From the NCBI GenBank assembly GCA_003138815.1, contig PLHD01000071.1:1-57408 (forward strand): a stretch of DNA of 57,408 bases. The letters are read 5' to 3'. A program made the position numbers and the translations under genes. Shown here piece by piece: positions 16,676 to 25,540 of the stretch. The DNA comes from Acidimicrobiaceae bacterium. Lineage in GTDB: Bacteria; Actinomycetota; Acidimicrobiia; Acidimicrobiales; RAAP-2. The notes beneath the pieces are model-generated. The model was not told the DNA's origin. It searched no databases and was given only the letters and a program-made list of their open reading frames with translations. How positions within the stretch are numbered: position 1 is the first letter of the stretch; every line of letters starts with the position of its first letter.

Positions 16676-16860
16676 TGGTGGGCCGCCCGGGCCTCGATCC
16701 CGGCACCTCGGGATCGGAAGAGGGATGCCGATGGTCGGCTTGGTCCGGTGAGGTCGGAGGCATGCGGATCTGAAAGAGACCTTGTCCTGTGGCGTGGGAT
16801 TGATCGGTGGGATGGAATGCAGGATTTTGGATCGGCGGCAATTGGCGGGCTCACGTTAGA
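16676..16860 (-). repeat. tRNA-Lys 3'-half-like repeat, copy 3 (long form)
   Basis: 16676-16720 is the tRNA-half core: CCA, GCGGCCC, T-stem CCGGG/CCCGG. Beyond the anticodon point, 16720-16860 is also similar to 48183-48260 (GGGATG.GGATGGTCGG and later GTGGGAT.GA..G.GGGATGGAATG). Copies 3 and 5 are therefore repeats of well over 100 bp. The sequence between repeat B and this copy (16241-16675) holds no recognisable gene. Confidence 0.6.
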
Positions 16861-16936
16861 GGCCAAATGCCCCAGCCTCGCTTCGACGTGCTTTCATGCA
16901 GTTCCTGACCAATCGGGCTCCATTCTCAGAGAATGC

Positions 16937-17875
16937 TCAGATTGACTTGACCATCGGTAGAACTTCTGCTGCGATGAGGCCAACGTGTTCGAGGTCATTC
17001 ATGTCCAAAATCTGCAGATATATCCGCGAAAGACCTAATTCGCTAAGAGTAAGGATTCTGTCCACAATCTGTGCCGGCGATCCGGCCAGCCCGTTACTTG
17101 ATAGTTCGTCAACCTCGCGCTGAATGTTGGACGCGCGCCGTTCGACTTCACTCTTGTTCTGACCGCAACAGACGACAAGTGCAACTGACCGGATGATCGA
17201 CCCGGGATCACGGTGAATCAGTTTACAGGCATCATCGACCAGATTGAATTGGGACTTACATACGTCGTACGAGGCGAACGGAACATTGAATTCGTCGGCG
17301 AACCTGGCCGCAAGGCGCGGCGTGCGTTTGCGGCCATGGCCGCCGACGATGATCGGTGGGTGCGGCGATTGAACCGGCTTTGGAAGCGCTGGGCAGTTCG
17401 ACAGCGAATAGTGCTTCCCAGAGAAGTCGAACGCCGCGCCTACGCTGGTGTCCCACAAGCCGGTAATGATCTCCAGTTGCTCTTCCAACTTCTCAAAGCG
17501 CTCGCCAATTGGGGGAAAGGGAATGCCGTACGCAGCGTGCTCTTCCTCGTACCAGCCCGCTCCCAGTCCGAGCTCCACGCGCCCGCCGCTCATCGCGTCC
17601 ACTTGAGCGACCGTGATCGCGAGCGGTCCTGGGTTTCGGAAGGTTGCGGCGCTCAGCAAGGTGCCGAGGCGAACTCGATGCGTATCCCGTGCGAGCCCGG
17701 CGAGAGTGATCCAAGCGTCGGTAGGACCGGGCAATCCGGTCGCTTCGCCCATCTTGAGGTAGTGATCCGAGCGAAAGAAGGCGCCGAATCCACCTTCTTC
17801 CGCCGCGAGCGCCAAGGCGAGTATCTCGTCGTACGATGCCCCCTGCTGCGGTTCGCTGAATATTCGAAGTTCCAT
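16937..17875 (-). CDS. LLM-class flavin/F420-dependent oxidoreductase
   Basis: 312 residues, ATG at 17875. A luciferase-like TIM barrel: MELRIFSEPQ (first strand), GFGAFFRSDHYL (substrate/cofactor His region), VRLGTLLSAATFRNPGPLA and GGRVELGLGAGWYEEEHAAYG, the last being the diagnostic LLM motif. KPVQSPHPPIIVGGHGRKR follows. Actinobacterial members usually use coenzyme F420 rather than FMN; which is used here, and the substrate, cannot be read from the sequence. Single gene, divergent from the alpha/beta hydrolase at 17990. Confidence 0.92.
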   Translation of the reverse strand: MELRIFSEPQQGASYDEILALALAAEEGGFGAFFRSDHYLKMGEATGLPGPTDAWITLAGLARDTHRVRLGTLLSAATFRNPGPLAITVAQVDAMSGGRVELGLGAGWYEEEHAAYGIPFPPIGERFEKLEEQLEIITGLWDTSVGAAFDFSGKHYSLSNCPALPKPVQSPHPPIIVGGHGRKRTPRLAARFADEFNVPFASYDVCKSQFNLVDDACKLIHRDPGSIIRSVALVVCCGQNKSEVERRASNIQREVDELSSNGLAGSPAQIVDRILTLSELGLSRIYLQILDMNDLEHVGLIAAEVLPMVKSI

Positions 17876-17989
17876 GAGTACTTCCTTCCACCAGTGGTCG
17901 ATTGAGATTGTGAAATGCCTACTACTTGCGCAACATACTCAACCTCCGACCCCCGGATTGTTGTGCTTTGGCTCTGTTAGGTTGCGACC

Positions 17990-18805
17990 GTGAGTGAGCC
18001 CATTTCGGTGCCCCGCGGTACCACCAGTCTCGCCGGAGAGCGCTGGCCCGGACCTGGACCAGTCGCAGTTCTGCTTCACGCTGGTGTCGCGGATCGGCGC
18101 AGCTGGTATTCGGTGGCTGGACAGCTTTCGGGGCATGCCACGGTCGTCGCGTACGACCGGCGGGGATTTGGGGAGACGCCGCCCGGCATCGGCCCGTTCT
18201 CTCACTTGGATGACCTTCTTGCGTTGCTTGACTATCTTGAGCTGAGCGAGGTGTGGCTCGTTGGCAGCTCCGTGGGGGGAAAGCTAGCCCTTGACGCCGC
18301 ACTCGTTGCACCAGAGCGCGTGAGTGGGCTGGTTCTCCTCGCCCCGGGGGTGAGCGGCGCTCCTGCGCCAGACGAGGAAGGTCTGGAGCCCCAGTTACTT
18401 TGGCTGGATCAGCAGATTGAACAGCAAGTCGATCTGGGGAATCTCGATGAGGTCAATCGCCTGGAAACTTGGTTGTGGCTGGATGGTCCCAGCGGACCCG
18501 AGGGGAGGGTCAGCGGAGCAGCCCGCAATCTCGCTCTCGACATGAATCTGGTGGTCCTTTCCTACGACGGCAGCGAGGGTTCAGACGAGAACGTCAACGC
18601 GTGGGAACGTCTCGAGGATTTGAGCGTGCCGACGACTGTCGCATGGGGGTCGCTGGATGTTGGTTTCCTGATTGCCAAGAGCCAGGCGCTGGCCGCTCGG
18701 ATACCTGGCGCGAAGTACCGCTGCCTGGAAGGATTGGCCCACCTGCCTTATTTGGAAGATCCGTCCGCGGTCGCTGCCATCGTGATTGATGCGCTGGCTA
18801 CTTGA
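17990..18805 (+). CDS. Alpha/beta hydrolase
   Basis: 271 residues starting at GTG 17990 (weak upstream AGG). The fold is clear: VAVLLHAGVADRRSW (HG-like oxyanion strand), VVAYDRRGFGETP, nucleophile elbow VGSSVGGKLALD with the central Ser, acid candidate in WGSLDVGFL, and the catalytic His in GLAHLPYLEDP. It resembles the cofactor-free esterase/haloperoxidase branch. The substrate is not predictable. It starts 114 nt from the divergent LLM oxidoreductase and may share a regulatory region with it. Confidence 0.88.
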   Translation: MSEPISVPRGTTSLAGERWPGPGPVAVLLHAGVADRRSWYSVAGQLSGHATVVAYDRRGFGETPPGIGPFSHLDDLLALLDYLELSEVWLVGSSVGGKLALDAALVAPERVSGLVLLAPGVSGAPAPDEEGLEPQLLWLDQQIEQQVDLGNLDEVNRLETWLWLDGPSGPEGRVSGAARNLALDMNLVVLSYDGSEGSDENVNAWERLEDLSVPTTVAWGSLDVGFLIAKSQALAARIPGAKYRCLEGLAHLPYLEDPSAVAAIVIDALAT

Positions 18806-18813
18806 ATCCGTCC

Positions 18814-19029
18814 CTACAAGATCATCTCGAGAATCGAGTGCCAACCACCGTCAGGAAGATCACCTAAACGATGATCGGCAATCGCCAGGATGGCGTCGCA
18901 AGCGCCTCTGGAGGCGTAACTGACCGAAGCAGAAGCTAAGAGTTCGACGTCGTTCTTCCCGTCCCGCACCGCGGGTACCGGACTGACGTCTCGATCACGC
19001 GTTACCAGAATGAATCCGTCATGCAACAC
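18814..19029 (-). CDS. Small hypothetical protein
   Basis: 71 residues if started at the TTG (19029), or 72 from a GTG one codon earlier; no good ribosome site. Codon use looks coding (GC-rich third positions) and the product (DGFILVTRDRDVSPVPAV ... LPDGGWHSILEMIL) is not like a shadow frame. I do not recognise it. It could be the 3' end of a decayed gene. It converges with the hydrolase, 8 nt away. The rest of 18806-19219 shows no other gene. Confidence 0.3.
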   Translation of the reverse strand: MLHDGFILVTRDRDVSPVPAVRDGKNDVELLASASVSYASRGACDAILAIADHRLGDLPDGGWHSILEMIL

Positions 19030-19219
19030 CTTGCTGGTATCGGAAGCGTGAGGCCCTATGTTTGCTGGTGGGCACCGGCGATTAGTTTCATAAACTCGGC
19101 TGGTGGTTGAGACCTGATTCAGAAGGTTCGATAACAGGTGCGTGGTTTCTATTACTAGAGAGAACTCGGTACGATGAGTTGTTCAGACGGCCGATGTTTT
19201 GGTTCAGAAAGGATCAGCG

Positions 19220-20725
19220 GTGTCGCGTCGAATGCACGTTCTTGCCTCGGTGGTCCTGGTGCTCTTTACCGTCGTCGCCGCCCAAGCGGCGTGGATCCAG
19301 TACTTCCACGCCTCCGCGCTGGACGCATCGGACATCAATCCGCGCAACAACGTCAGCAATACTAAGTACCAACGGGGTGAGATCCTTGCCTCCGACGGCA
19401 CCGTCCTGGCCGAGTCGGTGCCGACGTCGAGTACCGCGAATCCTTGGCGGCGCGTCTACCCGCAGGGCCAACTCTTCTCCGGCGTCGTCGGATTCTCGTC
19501 CAGCGTGTACACCCAGTGGGGACTGGAGGCGCAGTACAACTCCTCCCTCACGGCGCACGCCCAGCCGGCCCAGAGCTTGGAGCAGGTCCTCGCGCCCACC
19601 GAGGCCGCCGACTCGGTGACCCTGACGCTCGAGCCCAAGTTGCAGAGGATCGCTCAGTTAGCCCTCGCCGGGCGCGACGGCTCGGTGGTGGCCCTGGACC
19701 CGAAGACCGGGGACGTCCTGGCCATGTACTCGAACCCGACCTACAGCCCCACGCCGTTCGCGTCGACCAGCACGAGCGTGCAGGAGGCCGCGTGGAAGCT
19801 GGGGAACACGAAGGACAAGGAGGGATTTGCGCCGCTGGGCCTGCTGGCGACCCATCAGACGTTCTTCCCGGGCTCGACCTTCAAGGTCATCACGACGGCG
19901 GGGATAGTCAGGTACCAGCCGTCGCTGATGAACAAGTACTACACCCCGATGGTCTACACGGCACTGCCCGATACGAACAAGCTGCTCTACAACGACGGCG
20001 ACAGCTCCTGCGGAGGGACCGTGCTCCAGATGCTGCCCGCCTCGTGCGACCCGGGCTACGCGCTGCTGGGCCTGGCCCTGGGTGCCAAGGACCTGAGCGC
20101 CGAGGCCAACGCCTTCGGCTACAACGAGGTCCCGCCGCTGGACCTGCCCGGCGTGGTGCCGTCGTTCTTCCCGGCGGAGTCCAACCTCGCGGCCAACCCG
20201 CCCTTCCTCGCCTACTCGGCCATTGGCCAGGAGGACGTCAGCGCCACGGCGCTCGAGAACGCCCTGGTGGCGGCTGGCGTGGCCAATGGGGGCGCCATCA
20301 TGACCCCGCACCTGATGTCCTACATCAGCGCTCCCGACGGCGCCGTCGTGACCCGCTTCAAGGACTCGGTCTGGAAAGATCCGCTGACCAAGGCCCAAGC
20401 GGCCCAGATCGTGCCACTCATGCACGACGTAGTGCTCAACGGCACCGCCTACACAGTGGGCTTCCTGCCCGCCGACGACGTGGCCGCCAAGACCGGCACC
20501 GCGCAGGTCGGCAACAACCTCCTGAACGACACCGACGACTGGATGATCGCCTTCGCCCCGGCCAGCGACCCCACGGTGGCCGTGGCGGTGAGTGTGCCCT
20601 ACCAGTCCTACAGCGCCACGGGCGCCGTGATCGCCGGGCCGATCGTGAAGTGCATCATCGAGGGGGCCCTGGCCATCCAGGCCAAGCTCCCCGCGAGCGG
20701 CACGTCAAGCACGTGCCCGGGTTAA
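19220..20725 (+). CDS. pbpA: PbpA-like peptidoglycan transpeptidase (class B penicillin-binding protein)
   Basis: 501 residues; GTG at 19220 after GAAAGGATC. N-terminal membrane anchor (about 6-28), then the short PbpA dimerisation part with NPRNNVSNTKYQRGEIL and WRRVYPQG. The transpeptidase domain follows, with S219-T-F-K222 (acylated Ser), S275-C-D277 and K424-T-G426. The second motif in mycobacterial PbpA is SCN; here it is SCD, so the usual Asn is replaced by Asp. It cross-links the cell wall outside the membrane. In many actinobacteria pbpA sits with rodA and pstP; here it stands alone, perhaps a paralogue. A possible promoter is TTGAGA, 17 nt, GATAAC, about 80-110 nt upstream. Confidence 0.9.
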   Translation: MSRRMHVLASVVLVLFTVVAAQAAWIQYFHASALDASDINPRNNVSNTKYQRGEILASDGTVLAESVPTSSTANPWRRVYPQGQLFSGVVGFSSSVYTQWGLEAQYNSSLTAHAQPAQSLEQVLAPTEAADSVTLTLEPKLQRIAQLALAGRDGSVVALDPKTGDVLAMYSNPTYSPTPFASTSTSVQEAAWKLGNTKDKEGFAPLGLLATHQTFFPGSTFKVITTAGIVRYQPSLMNKYYTPMVYTALPDTNKLLYNDGDSSCGGTVLQMLPASCDPGYALLGLALGAKDLSAEANAFGYNEVPPLDLPGVVPSFFPAESNLAANPPFLAYSAIGQEDVSATALENALVAAGVANGGAIMTPHLMSYISAPDGAVVTRFKDSVWKDPLTKAQAAQIVPLMHDVVLNGTAYTVGFLPADDVAAKTGTAQVGNNLLNDTDDWMIAFAPASDPTVAVAVSVPYQSYSATGAVIAGPIVKCIIEGALAIQAKLPASGTSSTCPG

Positions 20726-20815
20726 TGCCTGACTGCAAGATGAACTCTAAACGCCAAGGTCATTTGGGCCGCTGTCGATTCGGGTGACTGCAAGGGTCTG
20801 AAGCACTAGGCGGCC

Positions 20816-21030
20816 CTTGAAACCACATCAAGTGTCTCAAGGAATTCGAGAGCGAGAAGAGCAAGCTGAAGAAGTTCATCGCCGGCCGATTTCGGACCCC
20901 GCTTGCGGCGTGATCTTTTTCTGCGATCAAAGGGCCGTGGTACCAACGTGCGAATTGGGGAGTTGTTGAGAAACCGTAGGGAGGCGCGTGTGGTGGCGAT
21001 GCGAGGGTTGCGGCACAAGTGGAAGGCGGA
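20816..21030 (+). pseudogene. IS3-type orfA C-terminal remnant
   Basis: From about 20819 the frame reads HIKCLKEFESEKSKLKKFIA, the coiled-coil end of an IS3/IS911-type OrfA (compare IKxLExENxxLKKxxAD). Further on LLRNRREARVVAMRGL may be the start of orfB. Stop codons interrupt it. It occupies most of the gap between pbpA and the next secreted protein. Confidence 0.5.
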
Positions 21031-21033
21031 CGT

Positions 21034-22587
21034 GTGCGGCAAATCCGAGCCTTTCGACTTGGTAGCTTGACCGCGATCACGACTTTGGCTGCAGCAGTCT
21101 GCTTCGTCGCGCTGCCTGCGCTAGGCGCCACGGGATCGTCACCGTCGAGTGTCTGGAATGTTGCGTCAGCGCCAACTCCAAATGGTGGCTGGTACGCCGT
21201 CGACTTTGTCGATGGTCGATGGATCGCGCTAGGTCACACTGCAGATGTCGCAGTCTCGCTTGACGGCTCAGCGTGGACGGAGTATCCCGTGCCCCCTGGG
21301 TCGTGGCAGTCCGTCACTTATGGAAACGGCCGATTTGTAGCCCTCTCATCCGTGAACGCCAGCCCCCAAGAGATGGTCTCGACGAACGGAGTCAACTGGA
21401 CGGCAGTCTCCGGGCCGGCTGGTCAGTGGACCGGTCTGACTTTCGGTGGAGGGCGCTTCGTTGCGGTCAGTTCGCTCGGACAGATCATCACCTCAACGGA
21501 CGGGGAGCATTGGACGCAGACGTGGCTGCATAGCAAATACCACTTCACCTCAGTCGCCTATGGAAACGGACGCTTCGTCGCGGTCGACGGTGCATTGGGC
21601 ACCACAGTGGTCTCGGTCACTGGCCTCGGCTGGAGCTTCTACCCGGCACCGATGACCGGCCTGCGATGGGGCGCCGTCGCCTACGGCAACGGGAACTTCG
21701 TGGCGTTCGACGGTTCAGGATCGGGCTATATCGCGACGTCCGTCTTGGGATACGTCTGGACCCTGCATCGCTACTCACCGGCCCAGGAGATCAACGGCGC
21801 GACGTTCGGTTGCGGCAGCTTTGTTGCCGCTGGCCAGTCCACGGGGTCGACCAACGACTTCATCTCGTCGCCGACCGGTGCGACATGGACTGCGACAGCG
21901 GTTCCGACCGACGCGGTGTCGGAATGGACTTCTGTCGCCTACGGCGCGCATCGATTTGTCGCCGTCGACAGTACCGGAAACATCGCGTGGCTACAGTCAG
22001 CGGCCAACTGCTCGTCGACAATCCCAATGGCACCGCAGCAGGTGTCAGGGAACGTCCACAACGGCGAGGTGTGGACCTACATGCATCCACCCTCAAGCGC
22101 GGGCGGCGCCCCTGTTAATGGCTACCGCGTCACCCTTACCGACGGCGTGAGCACCAAGCAATGCTCCGCCCCCGTCTACTTCGAACCGAACTGCATCATC
22201 AGAGGCCTAAAGGATCACAAGGTCTACTGGGTCACCGCGCAATCGCACAACCGCTTTGGCTACTCAGTGCCGACCGACGCGCAATCCGTGATACCGGTCG
22301 CGTCATGGAGATTCAACGCGGTTACTGCGACGCCCGTCATTTCTGAATCTGCGCCGGTCGTCGTGCAGGTCACCGGAGTCCTGGCCAACGGCGAGGGCAT
22401 CTATCCCGCCAGTTTGATTGCGGTCCACTTCGACGCGAGGCTCACTTACTGCCGGCCGAGTCCTTTCGGTGAGTGCTTGATCACGGTATCGAATCCGAGC
22501 GTCGGACCAGCCTCGATCTTCGCGACCTACACCGGCTACGGGCGGTCGTATCGTTCACCGGCTTCCCACGTCACGGTCGTGCCGTGA
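21034..22587 (+). CDS. Secreted BNR-like repeat protein with fibronectin-like C-terminus
   Basis: 517 residues; the GTG at 21034 has GAAGGCGG upstream. Signal peptide about 1-32 (LGSLTAITTLAAAVCFVALP, AlaxAla-like site). Residues about 40-330 contain six to seven repeats of about 43 residues, each with (Y/F)GxGRFVAVxS followed by xSxDGxxWT. This matches sialidase-type BNR/photosystem-stability-factor propellers. Around 345-425 a fibronectin-type-III-like segment follows (APVNGYRVTLTDG), then a last beta domain. Probably extracellular or envelope-bound, perhaps adhesive; there is no catalytic Asp-box set to claim sialidase activity. Its leader runs out of an IS3 remnant. Confidence 0.82.
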   Translation: MRQIRAFRLGSLTAITTLAAAVCFVALPALGATGSSPSSVWNVASAPTPNGGWYAVDFVDGRWIALGHTADVAVSLDGSAWTEYPVPPGSWQSVTYGNGRFVALSSVNASPQEMVSTNGVNWTAVSGPAGQWTGLTFGGGRFVAVSSLGQIITSTDGEHWTQTWLHSKYHFTSVAYGNGRFVAVDGALGTTVVSVTGLGWSFYPAPMTGLRWGAVAYGNGNFVAFDGSGSGYIATSVLGYVWTLHRYSPAQEINGATFGCGSFVAAGQSTGSTNDFISSPTGATWTATAVPTDAVSEWTSVAYGAHRFVAVDSTGNIAWLQSAANCSSTIPMAPQQVSGNVHNGEVWTYMHPPSSAGGAPVNGYRVTLTDGVSTKQCSAPVYFEPNCIIRGLKDHKVYWVTAQSHNRFGYSVPTDAQSVIPVASWRFNAVTATPVISESAPVVVQVTGVLANGEGIYPASLIAVHFDARLTYCRPSPFGECLITVSNPSVGPASIFATYTGYGRSYRSPASHVTVVP

Positions 22588-23121
22588 CTTTCTCCTCGAC
22601 CGACGTTGCCGCGAAACAGGCAATCACGGACATGGTCCGCGGCGGCATCTCTAAGTCGATAGCCCTTGCGAACTTTGGAGGGAGGAATTTTCAGACGCAC
22701 CTCGACGGCGTCGGGCAAGGTGGCGTTGTCTCGGGCCTCCGACGCATGGCAGATCAATCGTGCAATCGATCTCTGAAGCGGCGAGGGACAAACCTTTCGT
22801 CCACAGTGTGAACCACGAGCTCGATGGTTCTCTTCTTCGCAATACATGACACGAGGGAGAAGGTTGGCACCGCCACAACTCCAGGTGCGTGATCACCGTT
22901 CTTTGTGCCGAGCCCTCTGTCGTCGGCGGCGCGAGAAGTTACCGGTCTGCACGATTCTCCAATCTCAATCGCGACTCGACTCTGGTTCCAATATTGAGTC
23001 CACGTCGCCGGCATTGAGAGAGTGTCGATGTGCCCTGCTTGAGACGGGGGGGGAGCGCGTCGAACGCCCCTCGAAGAAAGGAGCCAGTTTGGCGCGACTC
23101 TCTCGCAGGCTTGCCTTCCGG
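22588..23121. other. Intergenic, no gene seen
   Basis: 534 nt between the convergent secreted protein and lipoprotein genes. Several open frames exist on both strands, but none has a ribosome site or a recognisable product. I see no hairpin strong enough to call as terminator. Confidence 0.4.
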
Positions 23122-24015
23122 TCAACCGAGCGGCGAACTTGCTCCTCGCACTTGGCTGAGCAGCTGGGTGAGCATCGCGTCAGTGATTACGGTCGCGCCG
23201 CTGGGCGCGACCACAGGTTGGGTGTCATGAGTGAGTGAGGCGTGCAGACTGACAGTGGCGTCACCATTCGTGCCGTTTGGCGCTGTGATCGCGAGCGAGC
23301 CGCCGGTCGCCGTTGCACCGGACATCGTGAAACCAATGTCGTAGGTGCCCTTCACGGTGCTCGGCGTGAAGGTCTTGCCGGTATAGCTGTCGAGAGCTGG
23401 CAGTACCGCCTTCACCACCGAGTCCAACGTCCCGGTTTGTGAGTACCCGCCGCTGGCGAGGGTCTTGTAGGGCGTCTTCTCGATCAGCGCGCTCAGCGCG
23501 TCGAGCATTGCCCGCACGGCGGCTTGCTCCTTCGAGGTCTGGGCCGCGTTGATTGTGGTCGTGGGCACGTACGACTTCAGCAGATCCTCGGAGAACTCGA
23601 ACCACCGGCCACCGAACAGCAACTGGAGCGAGGCCAGTTGCTGGGCCGAGACGCCTACCTCGGGGATGTTCGCGAGTGCTGTCACGTCGATTCGCACGTA
23701 CAGGTCGGTGCCAACCTGCCGCAGATCCACCATCGTCTGGGCATCGTCGTTGATCGTGAACTCGGAGTTCACGTGACCCGTCGACTGAGAGAGGGCGCCG
23801 CCACTCGTACTTGCGTAGCGCATATCCACCGAGAGCGCACTGAGGATACCCTGGGCCCGGGCTGATCCGGTGCCCGAGGCGCCGGCCGTGAGGTGCACCT
23901 GAAGATTCGGCGAAGAACCGATCGACGAGACCGCCTGGTTGATCGACGCGGTCGCGCCGCATGCCGCCAGCACCAGTGACGAGACCACCGCACCGACTAT
24001 CCAGAGTTTCCGCAT
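23122..24015 (-). CDS. Lipoprotein, LppX/LprG-like candidate
   Basis: 297 residues; ATG at 24015 with GGTGGAGG upstream (the open frame runs on without a site). Signal peptide with lipobox: MRKLWIVGAVVSSLVLAACG, lipidated Cys at 19. The mature part begins INQAVSSIGSSPNLQVHLTA and has alternating strand patterns (QTMVDLRQVGTDLYVRIDVT, FGGRWFEFSEDLLKSYVP). Such a half-barrel with helices resembles the LppX/LprG lipid-binding fold of actinobacteria or DUF-type relatives. This is a fold guess, not a motif match. Anchored at the outer face of the membrane. Single gene. Confidence 0.75.
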   Translation of the reverse strand: MRKLWIVGAVVSSLVLAACGATASINQAVSSIGSSPNLQVHLTAGASGTGSARAQGILSALSVDMRYASTSGGALSQSTGHVNSEFTINDDAQTMVDLRQVGTDLYVRIDVTALANIPEVGVSAQQLASLQLLFGGRWFEFSEDLLKSYVPTTTINAAQTSKEQAAVRAMLDALSALIEKTPYKTLASGGYSQTGTLDSVVKAVLPALDSYTGKTFTPSTVKGTYDIGFTMSGATATGGSLAITAPNGTNGDATVSLHASLTHDTQPVVAPSGATVITDAMLTQLLSQVRGASSPLG

Positions 24016-24099
24016 GGTGACCTCCACCGTTGTGTCGTCATTGGTCACAGTACCGCCATAGACGAGCCGGATGCCACTAATTTGAGTCCGATTCTCTAT

Positions 24100-24332
24100 G
24101 GCGCTACCAGCGTCGACGAAAGAGGAATCGCCTTGACGCCGGCGTCTGGTGGAGGATGTGCTTGGGACGGGGCGAGCGTTCGGCGAGCGCCTCGATCCCG
24201 CCTTCTCCGTAGCGTCATCCATCGATAGGGAGACTGTTGGCTGACGCAAAACTTCCGTGCGGCACCCGAGACCGAGAACCGGTCTCGGATGACAACAACA
24301 ACCCCCTTGTCGGCAGTGATTCTGTGCATCAC
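24100..24332 (-). pseudogene. IS481-family transposase N-terminal remnant
   Basis: Minus-strand frames joined by frameshifts give MMHRITADKG..., then GAARKFCVSQQSPYRWM (helix-turn-helix), then GGIEALAERSPRP and HQTPASRR. These segments stand in the order found at the start of IS481 transposases (VSRxTVYRW, GxxALxDRSxRPHxSP). The catalytic DDE part is missing. Confidence 0.6.
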
Positions 24333-24383
24333 GTAGCTTCAGCCAGGACTGCTCACAAAAACTTCGACCTTTGCAATCTTCAT

Positions 24384-24938
24384 CTACTGCGCTTCTTCCC
24401 GCCGCGATTCTGACTCGCCGTCGAGCCACCCCACGTCAGCCAAGATTCTGTCGACGATCTCAAGAGGACTCAAATCGACGCTAACTTTTGCCCCGAGTTC
24501 CTCGTCATCAAGCGGTTCCAAGATTGCAAACTGCGATGCGAGGAGCGACGGTTGCATGAACTCGTGATTTCTCGCGTCAACTCTCGTTTGAATAACTGTC
24601 GGTGGAGCATCCAAGCATACGAAAAATGCATCTGGACTGTACTCCCGCAGAATGTCACGATAGCTGCGCTTCAGCGCAGAGCACGCTACGACCGTTCTCC
24701 GATGGCTTGATTCCATGTCTTTCATGTGTTGTCCGACGAGGCGCAACCATGGTAATCGTTCCTGGTCATTGAGTGGCTGGCCAATGGACATCTTCGCGAC
24801 GTTGCTTGCCGGGTGTAACTGATCTGCGTCACAGAACTCAGAACCCGTCCTTTGCGCCAGCGCAAATCCAATCGTGCTCTTGCCTGAACCAGACACACCC
24901 ATAATCACAATTGATTGAATATCCGCAATCTGCTTCAA
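24384..24938 (-). CDS. gntK: Gluconokinase
   Basis: 184 residues, a normal GntK length. It phosphorylates D-gluconate to 6-phosphogluconate with ATP in the cytoplasm. Walker A IVIMGVSGSGKSTIG (about 11-25), CDADQLHPASNVAKMSIGQPLNDQERLPWL (substrate-binding DxHxxxNxxKMxxGxPLxDxDRxPWL motif) and VVACSALKRSYRDILRE are all present, and the C-terminal LEPLDDEELGAKVSVDLSP is typical. The gene stands alone between IS remnants, without gluconate permease or dehydrogenase, so regulation by a GntR partner is not visible. Confidence 0.94.
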   Translation of the reverse strand: MKQIADIQSIVIMGVSGSGKSTIGFALAQRTGSEFCDADQLHPASNVAKMSIGQPLNDQERLPWLRLVGQHMKDMESSHRRTVVACSALKRSYRDILREYSPDAFFVCLDAPPTVIQTRVDARNHEFMQPSLLASQFAILEPLDDEELGAKVSVDLSPLEIVDRILADVGWLDGESESRREEAQ

Positions 24939-25028
24939 CCTTGATCCTCTCGAAGTTCGCTCCTTGCCCTAGCGATCCAGGGGCCCGCGGGTGTGCCCCG
25001 AATTAGTTGACTCGGGCTTCTTCACTAC

Positions 25029-25540
25029 TTAGGCCGGTCTGGCCATGCTGTTGATTGTCTCATATTCGATCGGCGTGAGCTTGCCTAGGACCAGTTGACG
25101 CCGCCGGCGGTGGTAGGTCCGCTCGATCCACGTGACGGTCGCGAGACGCAGTTGTTGTCGTGACTTCCGCCGCTTCCAGTTGAAGACGTTCTTCCGCAGC
25201 AACGAGAAGAGCGACTCCACGCTGCGTTATCGGCTCAGTCGCCGACGCGTCCCATCGAGCCCTGCAGTCCATGACTCCTCAGCGTGCACGAACTTCTTCG
25301 AGCGAAACTGCGTGCCGCGGTCCCTACGCACCACCGTCCCCACGGGACGTCGCAGGGCGACGGCATTTTCGAGCGCCTTGACCGCCAGAGATGCCTTCAT
25401 CTGACGATCGATAGAGCAGCCGACGATGCGATTGGAGAAGACGTCCTTCACGCAGCAGAGGTAGAGCTCCCCTGCTGCGGTCGGTGTTCAGTGAAGTCGG
25501 TCAGCCAGAGCTCGTTGACGCTCGTCGCGGTGAAGTCACC
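25029..25540 (-). pseudogene. IS3-family orfB (DDE transposase) remnant
   Basis: Pieces in the right order but different frames: DFTATSVNELWLTDFTEH (start of the rve core, first Asp), VKDVFSNRIVGCSIDRQMKA and ALRRPVGTVVRRDRGTQFRS (second catalytic region, here RDRGTQF for HSDRGSQY), and SLLRKNVFNWKRRKSRQQ ... RRRRQLVLGKLTPIEYE (C-terminus with LGxxxPxxYE). At least two frameshifts and a loss around the Glu region make it non-functional. Confidence 0.75.

Noticed and set aside
19444-20787. Plus-strand frame of 447 codons overlapping pbpA
   Set aside because: Gly/Arg/Pro-rich +1-frame shadow of a gene with intact STFK and KTG motifs in the other frame.
22754-23125. Minus-strand 123-codon frame in the gap before the lipoprotein gene end
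   Set aside because: No ribosome site, no motif, and an overlapping plus-strand frame of equal quality.
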